Shown here in pieces: positions 24,619-33,714 of a DNA stretch of 35,238 nt (the stretch's first letter is position 1; each line of letters starts with the position of its first letter). A program made the translations under genes and the position numbers. Under the pieces are notes generated by a model. The model searched no databases and was not told the origin of the DNA. It saw only the letters and a list, made by a program, of their open reading frames with translations. Source of the stretch: Verrucomicrobiales bacterium (GTDB lineage: Bacteria > Verrucomicrobiota > Verrucomicrobiia > Limisphaerales > UBA9464); the NCBI GenBank assembly GCA_027483345.1, contig JAIXUV010000163.1, positions 1-35,238 of the forward strand, in the 5' to 3' direction.

Positions 24619-26940
24619 TCACGACACCACCGGGGCGTCGAGAACCTCCCGCACCGTGCGCAACAGCGTCTCCGCCGTGTAGGGCTTCGGTAGGAAATGC
24701 CGGACCCCGGAGTTGGCCACCCGCGTCACCGACCCGTTCGCGGTCAGGCCGCTGGCCGCAATGATCCGCACGGACGGATCCATCTTGGTCAGGACCCGGA
24801 TGGTCGCCGGCCCATCCATCACCGGCATCATCATGTCGGTCAGGACGAGCGCGATCTCCGTCCTCCGGGAAGCGTAAACCGCCAGGGCCTCGGCACCGTC
24901 CCCGGCCAGGATGACCCGGTAGCCGAACGCCTCCAGCGTCTGACGCGTGATGTGCCGCACCGACGCCTCGTCGTCGACCACCAGCACCACCTCGCCGTCG
25001 CCGCGGGGAAGCACCACGTCCGCCACCGGGGCCGGTTCCGTGGTGGATTCCGTCGCCGGCAGGTAGACCCGGAACCGGCTCCCGGTGCCCGGCTCGCTGT
25101 AGGCCCGGATGAATCCGCCGTGGCTGCGGACGATGGCCAGCGAGGTGGAAAGCCCGAGACCGGTCCCCTTCCCGGGCTCCTTGGTGGTGAAGAACGGATC
25201 GAAGACCTTCTCCAGGATCTCTGGCGGGATGCCGGTGCCGGTGTCCTCGACCTGGATCAACACGTGCCGGCCCGGCTTCGCCTCCGGACTCAGCCCCGCG
25301 TACTGGTCGTCCAAGACCACGTTCTGCGCCGAGAAGGTCAGCGTCCCGCCCCGCGGCATCGCGTCCCGTGCGTTCACGCTCAGGTTCAGCAGCACCTGGT
25401 GGATCTGCGTCGGATCCCCGAGGACCGGCGGCAGGTTCGACGGCACTTCCGCCCGGATCTCGATGTTCCGCGGGAAGGTCTCCGAGGCGATCTTGGCCAC
25501 GTCCCGGACGAGGTGCTTCACCTGCACCGAAAGCCGGCGGCCCTCGACGCCGCGCGCGAAGGAAAGCACCTGCCCCACCATCTCCGCGCCGCGTCGGGCG
25601 CTGGACTCGATCGTGTCCAGGATCTCGTCCTTCTCTTGACGCTCCAGCTCCAGGCGCAGCAGCTCGATCGACATCAGGATCGGCGCGAGCACGTTGTTCA
25701 GGTCGTGCGCGATGCCTCCCGCCAGCGTCCCGATGCTCTCCATCCGCTGCGCCCTCAGGAACTGCTGCTCCAACTTCTTCCGCTCCGTCACGTCGGTGTC
25801 GATCGCCAGGATCGACTTCGGACGCCCGTCCCCGTCCCGCAGCAGCGTCCAACGGCTGTCCACCATCAGCCGCTGGCCGGACTTCGAGGCCACCGGGATC
25901 TCGCCGCTCCATTCGCCTTGGGACCGCACCGCCGCGTCCGCCGCGTGGAAACGTTCCAGATCCGCCTGGAGCAACTGGTCGCCCGAATGCCCCACGGCCT
26001 CGGCCGCGGTCCATCCGTACATCCGTTCCGCGCCCTTGCTCCAGAACACCACCTTCTGGTCGAGACCCCGCACGAGGATCGCGTCGCGCGCCTCGTCGAT
26101 CAGCGCCGCCTGCTCGGCGATGCGGACCTCGGCCGCGCGGCGTTCGGTGATGTCGGTGCGGATGGCGACGTATTGGGTCGGCTTCCCGTCCTGGCCGAGA
26201 AGCGGGACGATGGTGGTGGCCACCCAGTACAGGTGGCCCGCCTTGGCGAGGTTGCAGATGTCCCCTCGCCAGACCTCCCCACGCCCGATGGTCTTCCACA
26301 TCTCACGGAAGAAGGACGACGGATGCCGCCCGGAGTTCAACAGGCGATGGTCCTGCCCGAGCAGTTCCTCGCGGGTGTATCCGGAGATGCTGCAGAACAG
26401 GTCGTTGACGTAGGTGATCCGACCCGAGGCGTTGGTGACGGCGACGATCGCGTGGCAGTCGAGGGCCGACTTGAAGTCGGACAGCTCGTGGACGGACTCC
26501 CGCAACGCCATCTCGGCAAGGCGCTGCTCCGAGATGTCCACGAGTTGGAGCAACGTCCCGCCCGCGCCCAGGGACCGGGCCAGCACGCGGAAGTGCCGCG
26601 GATCGGTCCCGACCCGGAACGGCAGATCGCCCGTGGTCAGTGGAAGCGTGCCGCCGAGGACGGCGAGCATCTCCTCGACGCAATGGGCCGGAGGCGGCGG
26701 CGTCCCCAGGTGACGTGAGCAAAGTCCGCAATCCTCGAGGAAGACGCGTCCAGGAAGGAACGCCTCGAATTCCGGCAGAGCCCCGCGGAAGAGGCTTCTC
26801 CAGGCGTTGTTGACCTCCACCACACGGCCTGCGCGATCCAGGAGCGCCGCCTCGCTCGGAAGCGCCTCCAGCGGCAGGAGCGTCGGCGCCGGGACGGCGC
26901 CGAATTCCGGACTCGCTTCGTTTGGAACACCTGGGGACAT
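24619..26940 (-). CDS. Hybrid histidine kinase with three PAS domains and a receiver domain
   Basis: 773 residues, apparently cytoplasmic (no membrane span). Three PAS-type sensor domains: ~25-140, ~155-265 (ITYVNDLFCSISGYTREELL) and ~278-385. Then HisKA with phosphoacceptor His412 (LAGGIAHDLNN), an HATPase_c with N box NLSVNARDAM (N523), G1 DTGTGIPP (566), F box FDPFFTTK and G2 GKGTGLGLST, and a C-terminal receiver: VVDDEAS, phospho-Asp702 in LVLTDMMMPVMDG, Lys752 in FLPKPY. All catalytic residues are present. PAS1 contains C71-x2-C74 and a later His/Cys that could bind a metal or flavin (speculative). ATG 26940 is chosen; the open frame to 27522 overlaps the neighbouring gene. Its partner regulator and signal are not evident. 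Confidence 0.92.
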   Translation of the reverse strand: MSPGVPNEASPEFGAVPAPTLLPLEALPSEAALLDRAGRVVEVNNAWRSLFRGALPEFEAFLPGRVFLEDCGLCSRHLGTPPPPAHCVEEMLAVLGGTLPLTTGDLPFRVGTDPRHFRVLARSLGAGGTLLQLVDISEQRLAEMALRESVHELSDFKSALDCHAIVAVTNASGRITYVNDLFCSISGYTREELLGQDHRLLNSGRHPSSFFREMWKTIGRGEVWRGDICNLAKAGHLYWVATTIVPLLGQDGKPTQYVAIRTDITERRAAEVRIAEQAALIDEARDAILVRGLDQKVVFWSKGAERMYGWTAAEAVGHSGDQLLQADLERFHAADAAVRSQGEWSGEIPVASKSGQRLMVDSRWTLLRDGDGRPKSILAIDTDVTERKKLEQQFLRAQRMESIGTLAGGIAHDLNNVLAPILMSIELLRLELERQEKDEILDTIESSARRGAEMVGQVLSFARGVEGRRLSVQVKHLVRDVAKIASETFPRNIEIRAEVPSNLPPVLGDPTQIHQVLLNLSVNARDAMPRGGTLTFSAQNVVLDDQYAGLSPEAKPGRHVLIQVEDTGTGIPPEILEKVFDPFFTTKEPGKGTGLGLSTSLAIVRSHGGFIRAYSEPGTGSRFRVYLPATESTTEPAPVADVVLPRGDGEVVLVVDDEASVRHITRQTLEAFGYRVILAGDGAEALAVYASRRTEIALVLTDMMMPVMDGPATIRVLTKMDPSVRIIAASGLTANGSVTRVANSGVRHFLPKPYTAETLLRTVREVLDAPVVS

Positions 26941-27080
26941 CGCGACTCGGGATCCCACGACAGCTCCGCCATGGAGGCCTCGCCGGGGTCCATGGCAAGA
27001 AAACGCTCCCGATCCGAGCGACGCAAGCGCCGGGGATTCAGGAAAATCCTGATGCCCGCATCCGGCGGCGTTCGGCAGAG

Positions 27081-27100
27081 GGACACGGATTTCACGGATT
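27081..27100. repeat. Dispersed CCGTGAAATCCGTGTC oligonucleotide (reverse orientation)
   Basis: GGACACGGATTTCACGGATT at 27081-27100. It is the reverse complement of the core shared with 28355-28373 and with the 3' end of the direct repeats at 2.1 and 9.9 kb. It lies in the 179 bp between the kinase start and the secreted gene stop. Confidence 0.6.
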
Positions 27101-27119
27101 CCTCCAGAATTCTTGGGGC

Positions 27120-28160
27120 CTACTGGGGCAGCGGGACGAAACGGACGAACTGGGTGGCGTTGGTGGCCAGCCAGGCGTCGGGCACCGGCGCATTGCCGTC
27201 CTCGCCAGCCGACAGCTCCCCGAGCCGCGTCCAACCGTTCAGGTTGGTCGAGCCCTCGATCCGATAGCTCCGCGGCGGCAACCCGCGCAGGGTCAAGGAG
27301 GGCCGGGAATTCGTCAGGGCAAAGTCGAGGAACGGGCGGCGCGGGGAGGGGGTGACCTCCACGGCCACCAATTGAGGCCGCCATCCGTCGAAACAGAGCG
27401 ACGAGGACGAGCGAAGGCATCTCGCCCACTCTCCGTAAATGACACGTCCCAAAGAGCCGGGATTTGGACGAACCAACGTCTCCGTCTGTCCCCGTTCCAG
27501 AACTGCAAACCGGAGCGTCCAAGGGTAAAGGACGTCCGCGACGCTATTTGAGATCTTCAGGAAACCATTCTCCTCAACGTTGAGGATCTGCGGCCTCAAC
27601 GGCGGATAGATCGGATACACATTGAAGCCTTCGAACTCGGAGATCCTGAGGCCAGTACTGGTAGGATCGGAATCGGATCCGTCACCCACGACATAACGAA
27701 ATCGGTACGAATAGCCGCCGGCTGTTTCGGGCCCGTCGGGACGACCGTGCGTCGATACATAGCCAGTGCCTGGAATGATCAAATATGGCACTTCCGTCCG
27801 CAGATGTTCCCAGTTGGTAAAGCCTCCAATCCGCCAAACGAAAACCTGCATCCACACCGTTTGGCCGGTCGTGAATCCATTCAAAATCCGATAGGATTGC
27901 GGGCCCGGATTCCAAGTCCCCGGGCTGCTCGTCCCGGGGACCCGGAACGGCATCACCGCGCCCAACTCGTTGGTCACGGTGTCCGGGGTGGCGCCATAGA
28001 CGATCTGGGCAACATAGTTGGTGCCAACCAAAGGACTCCCATCGGGACCCAGTACCAGCCGCGGCGGATTCAACCCCCGGTTGTTCACGTTCACCACGCC
28101 CTGCGCTCGGATCAGCGTCGGGAGAAGACAAAGGCAAAGGAGAAGGAACCTGGTCTTCAT
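27120..28160 (-). CDS. Secreted protein of unknown function, Verrucomicrobiota type
   Basis: 346 residues from ATG 28160 (MKTRFLLLCLCLLPTLIRAQ, a Sec signal peptide with AQG cleavage); a GTG five codons upstream is alternative. The mature start GVVNVNNRGLNPPRLVLGPD GS recalls a frequent exported family of this phylum (VNFNNR-, PDG-, YGA-type). Residues 60-240 are beta-rich with WVFVWRIGG-like and GGYSYRFRYVVG segments; the C-terminus carries SYRIEGSTNLNGWTRLGEL, a tail module seen in many Verrucomicrobiota secreted proteins. No enzymatic motif is recognised. It is likely a cell-surface or extracellular protein. The stop is TAG. It stands between the kinase and uvrB on the same strand with intergenic gaps of 179 and 252 bp, so it is probably its own transcript. 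Confidence 0.75.
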   Translation of the reverse strand: MKTRFLLLCLCLLPTLIRAQGVVNVNNRGLNPPRLVLGPDGSPLVGTNYVAQIVYGATPDTVTNELGAVMPFRVPGTSSPGTWNPGPQSYRILNGFTTGQTVWMQVFVWRIGGFTNWEHLRTEVPYLIIPGTGYVSTHGRPDGPETAGGYSYRFRYVVGDGSDSDPTSTGLRISEFEGFNVYPIYPPLRPQILNVEENGFLKISNSVADVLYPWTLRFAVLERGQTETLVRPNPGSLGRVIYGEWARCLRSSSSLCFDGWRPQLVAVEVTPSPRRPFLDFALTNSRPSLTLRGLPPRSYRIEGSTNLNGWTRLGELSAGEDGNAPVPDAWLATNATQFVRFVPLPQ

Positions 28161-28354
28161 CGGTTGGGAACTCACGGCAGGCTAGCCGGCCCGTCGAACC
28201 CGGCAAGAGCCGCCTCGGACGATGCCATTCATCTTTGGTTTCGGAGGTCGTCCTGACCTTGAGAGTCGGGAACCGATCGGGGACCACGCCGTGGCCGGCG
28301 TGGCTACGGGCCCTTGCCAACGGTGACGTGGCCACACCGCCGCAGTCCCGTTGT

Positions 28355-28403
28355 CCTCCGTGAAATCCGTGTCAACCCTCCGAGCGCTCCGCGTCTCCGT
28401 GGC
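28355..28403. repeat. Dispersed CCGTG-rich oligonucleotides near the uvrB 3' end
   Basis: CCTCCGTGAAATCCGTGTC (28355-28373), 12 bp, then GCTCCGCGTCTCCGTGGC (28386-28403), ending 9 bp before the uvrB stop region. The first matches 27081-27100 (inverted) and the tail of the direct repeats; the second matches the motif at 30548 inverted. Confidence 0.6.
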
Positions 28404-28412
28404 AAGACCGCC

Positions 28413-30488
28413 TCACCGCCGCCGCTTCGGACGGTAGCCGGCCTTGCGCTTCGACTCGGAGTCGTCGAACCGCGCCCGCGCCCCGGCGCCGGGGCTTTTC
28501 ATCTCCGCGCCGCCCAGGCGGCCCTTCAGCTCGCGGACCTGGTCGCGCAGCAGCGCCGCCTTCTCGAATTCCAGGTTGTTCGACGCCTCGATCATCTCGC
28601 CTTCCAGCTCGCGGATGGTCTCGGTGATGTCGATCTGGCCGACGCTGTCGTTCAACGCCGCCGCGGCCGCGTTGCGTCCCGATCCGACGCTGCTCAGCCC
28701 CTCCTCGAGACCGCGCTTCACGCTGCGGGGAGTGATGTTGTTGGCCTTGTTGTGCGCGAGCTGGCGCTGACGCCGGTACTCGGACACGGCGAGGAACTTC
28801 TGGATACTCTGGGTCCGGACGTCGGCATAGAGGATCACCCGGCCGTTGATGTGGCGCGCGCCGCGTCCTGCCGTCTGGATGAGGCTGGTCGCGCTGCGCA
28901 GGTAGCCCTCCTTGTCGGCGTCGAGGATGGCCACCAGGGAGACCTCGGGCAGGTCGAGTCCCTCGCGCAGGAGGTTGATGCCGACGAGCACGTCGCAATC
29001 GCCCTTGCGCAGCGCGCGCAGGATCTCGACCCGTTCGATGGCGTCGATCTCGCTGTGCAGGTAGCGGACGTTGACGCCGAGGTCGCGCAGGTAGTCGGTC
29101 AGCTCCTCGGCGGTGCGCTTGGTGAGGGTGGTGACCAGGACCCGTTCGCCCTTGGCTACGGTGGCGCGGGCCTCGTGCAGCAGGTCGTCGATCTGGCCCT
29201 TCAGCGGCTTGATCTCCACGACGGGATCGACGAGGCCGGTGGGGCGGACGATCTGCTCGGCGACGTTCGCCGGCCCGGCCCAGTTCATCTCGGTGGGACC
29301 GGGCGTCGCGCTGACGTGGACGGCCTGGCCCATGAGCGAGCGGAACTCCTCGAAGTTGAGCGGGCGGTTGTCCAGCGCGCTGGGCAGGCGGAAGCCGTGT
29401 TCGACGAGCACCGTCTTGCGGGCCATGTCGCCGGCGTACATGCCGCCGACCTGCGGCAGCGTGGCGTGCGACTCGTCCACGAGCATGAGGTAGTCGCGCG
29501 GAAAAAAGTCGAGCAGCGTGCCCGGACGCGAACCCTTCGGGCGGCCGGTGATGTGGCGCGAGTAGTTCTCGATGCCCGAGCAGAAGCCGAGTTCCTGGAG
29601 CTGCTCGAGGTCGAACTCGCACCGCATCTTGATGCGTTGGGCCTCCAGCAGCTTCCCCTGCATCTCGAACTCGGCGATGCGCAGACCGAGCTCCTCGCGG
29701 ATGGAGAAGATGGCGTTGTTGATCTTCTCCTGCGGCGTGGCGAACTGCTTGCTCGGGAAGATGTTCACCGCGGCGAGCGATTCCAGGGTGTCGCCGGTCA
29801 GCGGATCGAACCGGGTGAACCGCTCCAGCTCCTCGCCGAAGAACTCGATGCGCAGGGCGTCCTCGGTGTAGGCCGGGTGCAGTTCGATGACATCGCCACG
29901 CACGCGGAACTTGCCGCGGGTGAGGTCGAAGTCGTTGCGGGCGTACTGGAGGTCGACCAGCCGGGACAGGAGCTGTTCGCGGCTGATGGACTGCCCGATC
30001 CGCAGGGGGATGACCATGCTCTCGTAGTCGTTGCGGTCGCCGATGCCGTAGATGCAGGAGACCGAGGCGACCACGATGACGTCCCGGCGCGAGAGCAGGG
30101 AGTTCATGGTGGAGAGCCGGAGGCGTTCGATCTCCTCGTTCACGCTGCTGTCCTTCTCGATGAAGGTGTCGGTGCGCGGGATGTAGGCCTCGGGCTGGTA
30201 GAAGTCGAAGTAGCTGACGAAGTACTCGACGGCGTTGTCGGGGAAGAAGGACTTGAACTCGGCGTAGAGCTGGGCGGCGAGGGTCTTGTTGTGCGAGAGG
30301 ACCAGCGCGGGACGTCCGGTGGCGGCGATGACGTTGGCCATGGTGAACGTCTTGCCCGAGCCGGTGACGCCGAGCAGCACCTGGTGGGGCTGGCCGGCCT
30401 GGACTCCGGCGACGAGCTTGGCGATCGCGGCGGGCTGGTCGCCGGCGGGCGGGTAATCGGAACGGAGCTTGAAAGGCGACTCGGCCAC
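28413..30488 (-). CDS. uvrB: UvrABC excinuclease subunit B
   Basis: 691 residues, helicase-like subunit of nucleotide excision repair: loaded by UvrA, verifies damage and recruits UvrC. Visible: P-loop GVTGSGKT (40-47), the damage-probing beta-hairpin with YFDFYQPEAYIP, Walker B DESH around residue 340, helicase motifs VTTLTKRTAEELTDYL, VGINLLREGLDLPEVSLVAI and QTAGRGARHINGRVILYAD, and the C-terminal UVR domain (LEGEMIEASNNLEFEKAALL) that binds UvrC. Length is slightly over the usual 670, due to an Arg/Lys-rich tail. GTG 30488 is chosen: the family begins KLRSDYPPAGDQPAAI. The open frame to 30587 runs through a repeat and is not coding. It is a lone gene; its promoter should lie between 30489 and 30746. 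Confidence 0.96.
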   Translation of the reverse strand: MAESPFKLRSDYPPAGDQPAAIAKLVAGVQAGQPHQVLLGVTGSGKTFTMANVIAATGRPALVLSHNKTLAAQLYAEFKSFFPDNAVEYFVSYFDFYQPEAYIPRTDTFIEKDSSVNEEIERLRLSTMNSLLSRRDVIVVASVSCIYGIGDRNDYESMVIPLRIGQSISREQLLSRLVDLQYARNDFDLTRGKFRVRGDVIELHPAYTEDALRIEFFGEELERFTRFDPLTGDTLESLAAVNIFPSKQFATPQEKINNAIFSIREELGLRIAEFEMQGKLLEAQRIKMRCEFDLEQLQELGFCSGIENYSRHITGRPKGSRPGTLLDFFPRDYLMLVDESHATLPQVGGMYAGDMARKTVLVEHGFRLPSALDNRPLNFEEFRSLMGQAVHVSATPGPTEMNWAGPANVAEQIVRPTGLVDPVVEIKPLKGQIDDLLHEARATVAKGERVLVTTLTKRTAEELTDYLRDLGVNVRYLHSEIDAIERVEILRALRKGDCDVLVGINLLREGLDLPEVSLVAILDADKEGYLRSATSLIQTAGRGARHINGRVILYADVRTQSIQKFLAVSEYRRQRQLAHNKANNITPRSVKRGLEEGLSSVGSGRNAAAAALNDSVGQIDITETIRELEGEMIEASNNLEFEKAALLRDQVRELKGRLGGAEMKSPGAGARARFDDSESKRKAGYRPKRRR

Positions 30489-30547
30489 GGCGGCGGACAG
30501 TAGGCCTCCACGGCCGCGGGGCGAATGGGGAAATGGGTGGGGAGTAG

Positions 30548-30575
30548 GCCACGGAGACACGGAGGGCACGGAGAG
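30548..30575. repeat. Dispersed CCACGGAGACACGGAG oligonucleotide upstream of uvrB
   Basis: GCCACGGAGACACGGAGGGC followed by ACGGAG, in the 258-bp gap between uvrB and the DUF4038 gene. Inverted relative to the motif at 28386. The rest of that gap shows nothing recognisable. Confidence 0.55.
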
Positions 30576-30746
30576 GGAGTCCTGCAACGGAACCCGCTCA
30601 ATGAGTTGCTGATCTCAAGTTTGCGTCCTGTGACCCGTTCAGCTGCGAGCGTGGCAGGGCTGTCGTGAAGCACGGGAGTCACCACTTCAGGCAGGACGCC
30701 GCGCAACTCCCTTGTCAGCGGTTCCGCACGCTCCAATGTCCCGGGC

Positions 30747-32117
30747 ATGTCTCCCAGGTCCGGTTTCGTCCTCGTCGTCTGGATCGCCGCCCTCCTGGTG
30801 ACCGGATGCCGGTCTTCCCAAGCCCCGGCGTCGGGCGGCTTCCGGGCTCCGCGCTTTCCGGTCCGCATCTCGAACGACCGCACCCACCTCGTCGACGCTG
30901 CCGGCCGCCCCTTCCTCTACCACGCCGACACGCCTTGGGGCCTGGTCGCGCGGTTGCGACGGGAGGAGGTCGAGAGCTATCTCGACCACCGGCGCGCGGC
31001 GGGGTTCAACGCGGTGCAGGTCCAACTGTTGCCCGAGGCCGCCATCACTTCGGGCACGAACGCCTACGGCCACGGCCCGTTCCGCACACCCGGCGACTTC
31101 TCGACGCCAGACTCCCGCTACTTCGACCACGCCGCCTGGGTGGTGGCGCAGGCCGCGAAGCGCGGGATGCTTGTGGCCTTCAATCCGGTCTGGCTCGGGT
31201 GCTGTGACGGCGGACACCGCGACCTCATGGCGTCCAACGGGGTGGACCGCTGCCGCGACCTGGGACGCTTTCTCGGACGCCGCTTCCGCGGGCACGCCAA
31301 CCTCCTGTGGATCCAGGGCGGCGACCGGGATCCGGGGAAGTGGCGGCCGTTCGTGAATGCCGTCGCCGAGGGGATCGACGAAACGGCGCCGAACCCGCTC
31401 CAGACCGCCCATTGGTCCTCGACGCATTCGTCGCTCGACGAGATCGGCGACGCACGATGGCTCGACCTCAATGCGACCTACACCTACGCGGCCGAGCATG
31501 TCGGGGCGTGGCGGCGGCAGTTCCATGTGTACCACTCGGCGCGTCGCGATGCCGAACGGGAGCCGCGGATGCCGTTCTTCCTGATCGAATCCACCTACGA
31601 GGGTGAACACGGTGCCACGGCGCAGAAGATCCGGCGTCAGGCCTGGTGGGCGGTGCTGTCGGGCGCATGCGGCCAGGCGATGGGCAACGGGCACATCTGG
31701 GGCTTCCGCGACGGCTGGCAGGAACGGCTCGACACGCCGGCGGTGCGCGACATGGGCGTTCTGCGGCGGGTGCTCGAGTCGCACCGCTGGTGGACGTTGC
31801 GTCCCGACTTCGACCATCGGGTGCTCACCAACGGCTTCGGCACCTACAACGGAGGCGATCAACCCGGCGGCGACGACTACGTCACCGCCGCCGCGGCACC
31901 GGACGGAACCCTGCTCGCCTACGTGCCCGAAGGCGGGACGGTCTCCGTGTCCAGGTTCCCTGCGATGCGCGAGGCTGACTGGATCGACCCGACGGACGGG
32001 CGTTCGGTCGCCCGGCTCGGGATCTCCGCGGACACCGGCTTCACCACCTCGCCGCCGGGCCGAAATGCGGCCGGCGACCGGGACTGGGTGTTGGCGGTCC
32101 GGCCGGCCCGGAGGTAG
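30747..32117 (+). CDS. Apiosidase-like (DUF4038) glycoside hydrolase lipoprotein
   Basis: 456 residues. The lipoprotein signal is MSPRSGFVLVVWIAALLVTG with Cys21. The body is a TIM-barrel of the DUF4038/GH140-like group: the opening LVDAAGRPFLYHADTPWGL, HRRAAGFNAVQVQLLPE, NLLWIQGGDRDP with a carboxylate at D193, and FFLIESTYEGE with E281, positions expected for the catalytic acid and nucleophile. A C-terminal beta-sandwich (from ~375; LLAYVPEGGTVSVSRFP) fits the collagen-binding-like domain usually fused to this barrel. It probably cleaves a pectin-type side chain at the cell envelope (family knowledge plus inference; substrate unproven). Stop TAG. The 3' flank carries the 7-bp repeat arrays. 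Confidence 0.85.
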   Translation: MSPRSGFVLVVWIAALLVTGCRSSQAPASGGFRAPRFPVRISNDRTHLVDAAGRPFLYHADTPWGLVARLRREEVESYLDHRRAAGFNAVQVQLLPEAAITSGTNAYGHGPFRTPGDFSTPDSRYFDHAAWVVAQAAKRGMLVAFNPVWLGCCDGGHRDLMASNGVDRCRDLGRFLGRRFRGHANLLWIQGGDRDPGKWRPFVNAVAEGIDETAPNPLQTAHWSSTHSSLDEIGDARWLDLNATYTYAAEHVGAWRRQFHVYHSARRDAEREPRMPFFLIESTYEGEHGATAQKIRRQAWWAVLSGACGQAMGNGHIWGFRDGWQERLDTPAVRDMGVLRRVLESHRWWTLRPDFDHRVLTNGFGTYNGGDQPGGDDYVTAAAAPDGTLLAYVPEGGTVSVSRFPAMREADWIDPTDGRSVARLGISADTGFTTSPPGRNAAGDRDWVLAVRPARR

Positions 32118-32122
32118 GGGGT

Positions 32123-32306
32123 GTCCGTGGTCAAGGGTCCGTCGTCCGTTGTCAGTCGTCCGTTGTCAGTGGGAGTGGCTGCTGGGCCCAAGAGGCGCCG
32201 TCCTTCGCACCCTGAAGGGTCCAAAGAACCTGGGAACAGCGACGAGAAGTTCCCGCCCCGGAGACCCAAACATCGGACAACAATCAACGGACCACGGACC
32301 ACGAAC
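32123..32306. repeat. Inverted pair of 7-bp tandem repeat arrays
   Basis: Seven phased heptads at 32123-32171 (units such as GTCCGTT, GTCAGTC and GTCCGTG; an eighth at 32172 is degenerate), ~100 bp of spacer, then five heptads at 32272-32306 in the opposite orientation (ATCGGAC, AACAATC, AACGGAC, CACGGAC, CACGAAC). The arms can pair partly, giving a large hairpin between convergent genes. It resembles the short tandem heptamer repeats (STRR type) known from cyanobacteria. Confidence 0.75.
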
Positions 32307-32330
32307 CCAGCGCCACCGGCGCCGGTTCGT

Positions 32331-33563
32331 TCAATTCACCGCCGACGGCGCGACGTCCACGGAGACGATGTCGCCGGCGGAGTTGCGGGCGTAGAGGCGG
32401 CCGTTGGCGACCACGGGGGCGGTCCAGCATTTCCCACCGAGGATCTGGGAGCGGCCGAGCAGCTCGAACTTCTCCGGATTGGCCTTCACCAAGCTGAGCT
32501 CGCCGGTCTCGGAGAGCACCAGCAGCTTGCCGTCGGCGGTGCCGACGAGCGTTCCCTGGCCGAAGCCCTTCTCGGACCACTTCAGCTGGCCGGTCTTCCA
32601 GTCGACGCAGCGCAGCTCGAGCATGGCCGCCTTGAAGGTGCTTCCGTTGACGCCGTAGAGGTGGCCGCCGATCAGGACCGGGGTGGCGGTGAAGCAGCCG
32701 AGGCTGTCGCCCTTCCACACGGACTCGGGCTTGCCGCCGGCAATCCGGAGCTGCTCGCCGCCGGCGTCGTTGGACGAGATGAACACCGCGCCGTCGTGGA
32801 CGATGGGATCGGCGACGTGGCAGTAGTAGCCCTTGCCGAACGGGTGCTGGAAAAGCTCCGAGCCGTCCTTGAGACGGACCGCCGCGAGGTGGTTCGTGGC
32901 GAAGACCATGACCGCCTCCTCGCCGCCGACCTTGGTGAGCACGGGCGCGCTGAAGCTGTGGCCGACCTTGCCGGTGGTCCAGAGGACCTTGCCGGTAGCG
33001 GCGTCGAGGGCGGTGCCATGGGTACCCACGTTGAGCAGCACCCGGCCGTCCTGCACGTGCGGGGCCGAGGTGACGCCCCAGGGATTCGTGTCCGCACCGA
33101 GTTCCTCGACCAACTGCTTGTCCCAGACGACGTCGCCGGTCTTGGCGTCGAGGCAGATGGCGCGGCCGGGCTTGATGATGGCGTAGACCTTTCCGTCGGC
33201 GACGGTCGGCGCGGCGTTCGGGCCGCCGTCGTACATCGTCGGCTTCAGCTCGCTGGGAAACTCCTTCGACCAAACCGGCTTGCCGGTGGCCACGTCGAGG
33301 CACCAGAGGGTGGAGACGTCGCCCTTGTTCAGGTTGCCCACGGTGTAGAGGCGTCCATCGGCGACGGCCATCGAGGCGTAGCCCTGTCCGACCTTGGCCT
33401 TCCAGACGGTGCGGGGACCTTCCTGGGGGAAGGCGTCCGCGACCTTGCCGGGGGCGATGCCGGTGCGGTCCGGTCCGCGCCACTGGGGCCAGTCGGCAGC
33501 CTGGAGCGCGGTGGCGGTGGCGGCGACGAGGAGCAGGGCGGGGAGGTGGGCAGGGCGCAGCAT
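32331..33563 (-). CDS. Secreted PQQ-like beta-propeller repeat protein
   Basis: 410 residues from ATG 33563, which opens a Sec signal peptide (MLRPAHLPALLLVAATATAL, then QAAD). The mature start DWPQWRGPDRTGI is the classic beginning of PQQ-like repeat proteins in this phylum. Six or seven blades follow with the recurrent xxxWKAKVG / YAIIKPGRAICLDAKTGDVV / LDAATGKVLW pattern (W-docking repeats). It lacks visible residues for real PQQ or calcium chemistry and is probably a structural or binding propeller, not a dehydrogenase. The frame is open to 33854 but the extra leader is not protein-like. The convergent DUF4038 gene ends 213 bp away across the heptad arrays; the Gfo/Idh/MocA gene is divergent, 151 bp off. 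Confidence 0.87.
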   Translation of the reverse strand: MLRPAHLPALLLVAATATALQAADWPQWRGPDRTGIAPGKVADAFPQEGPRTVWKAKVGQGYASMAVADGRLYTVGNLNKGDVSTLWCLDVATGKPVWSKEFPSELKPTMYDGGPNAAPTVADGKVYAIIKPGRAICLDAKTGDVVWDKQLVEELGADTNPWGVTSAPHVQDGRVLLNVGTHGTALDAATGKVLWTTGKVGHSFSAPVLTKVGGEEAVMVFATNHLAAVRLKDGSELFQHPFGKGYYCHVADPIVHDGAVFISSNDAGGEQLRIAGGKPESVWKGDSLGCFTATPVLIGGHLYGVNGSTFKAAMLELRCVDWKTGQLKWSEKGFGQGTLVGTADGKLLVLSETGELSLVKANPEKFELLGRSQILGGKCWTAPVVANGRLYARNSAGDIVSVDVAPSAVN

Positions 33564-33714
33564 ACCGAGCCCACGGTACGGTCCTCGGGGACGCTGGCAA
33601 CCGGCCAGTGGACACCGGGATGTGGGAGCCCGGCCGTCGCGGATCCGATTCCACCGAATCAAACCCGGCTTGGCAGCGTCGGGACCGGCGATACGCTGTC
33701 CCGACACCACGCAC

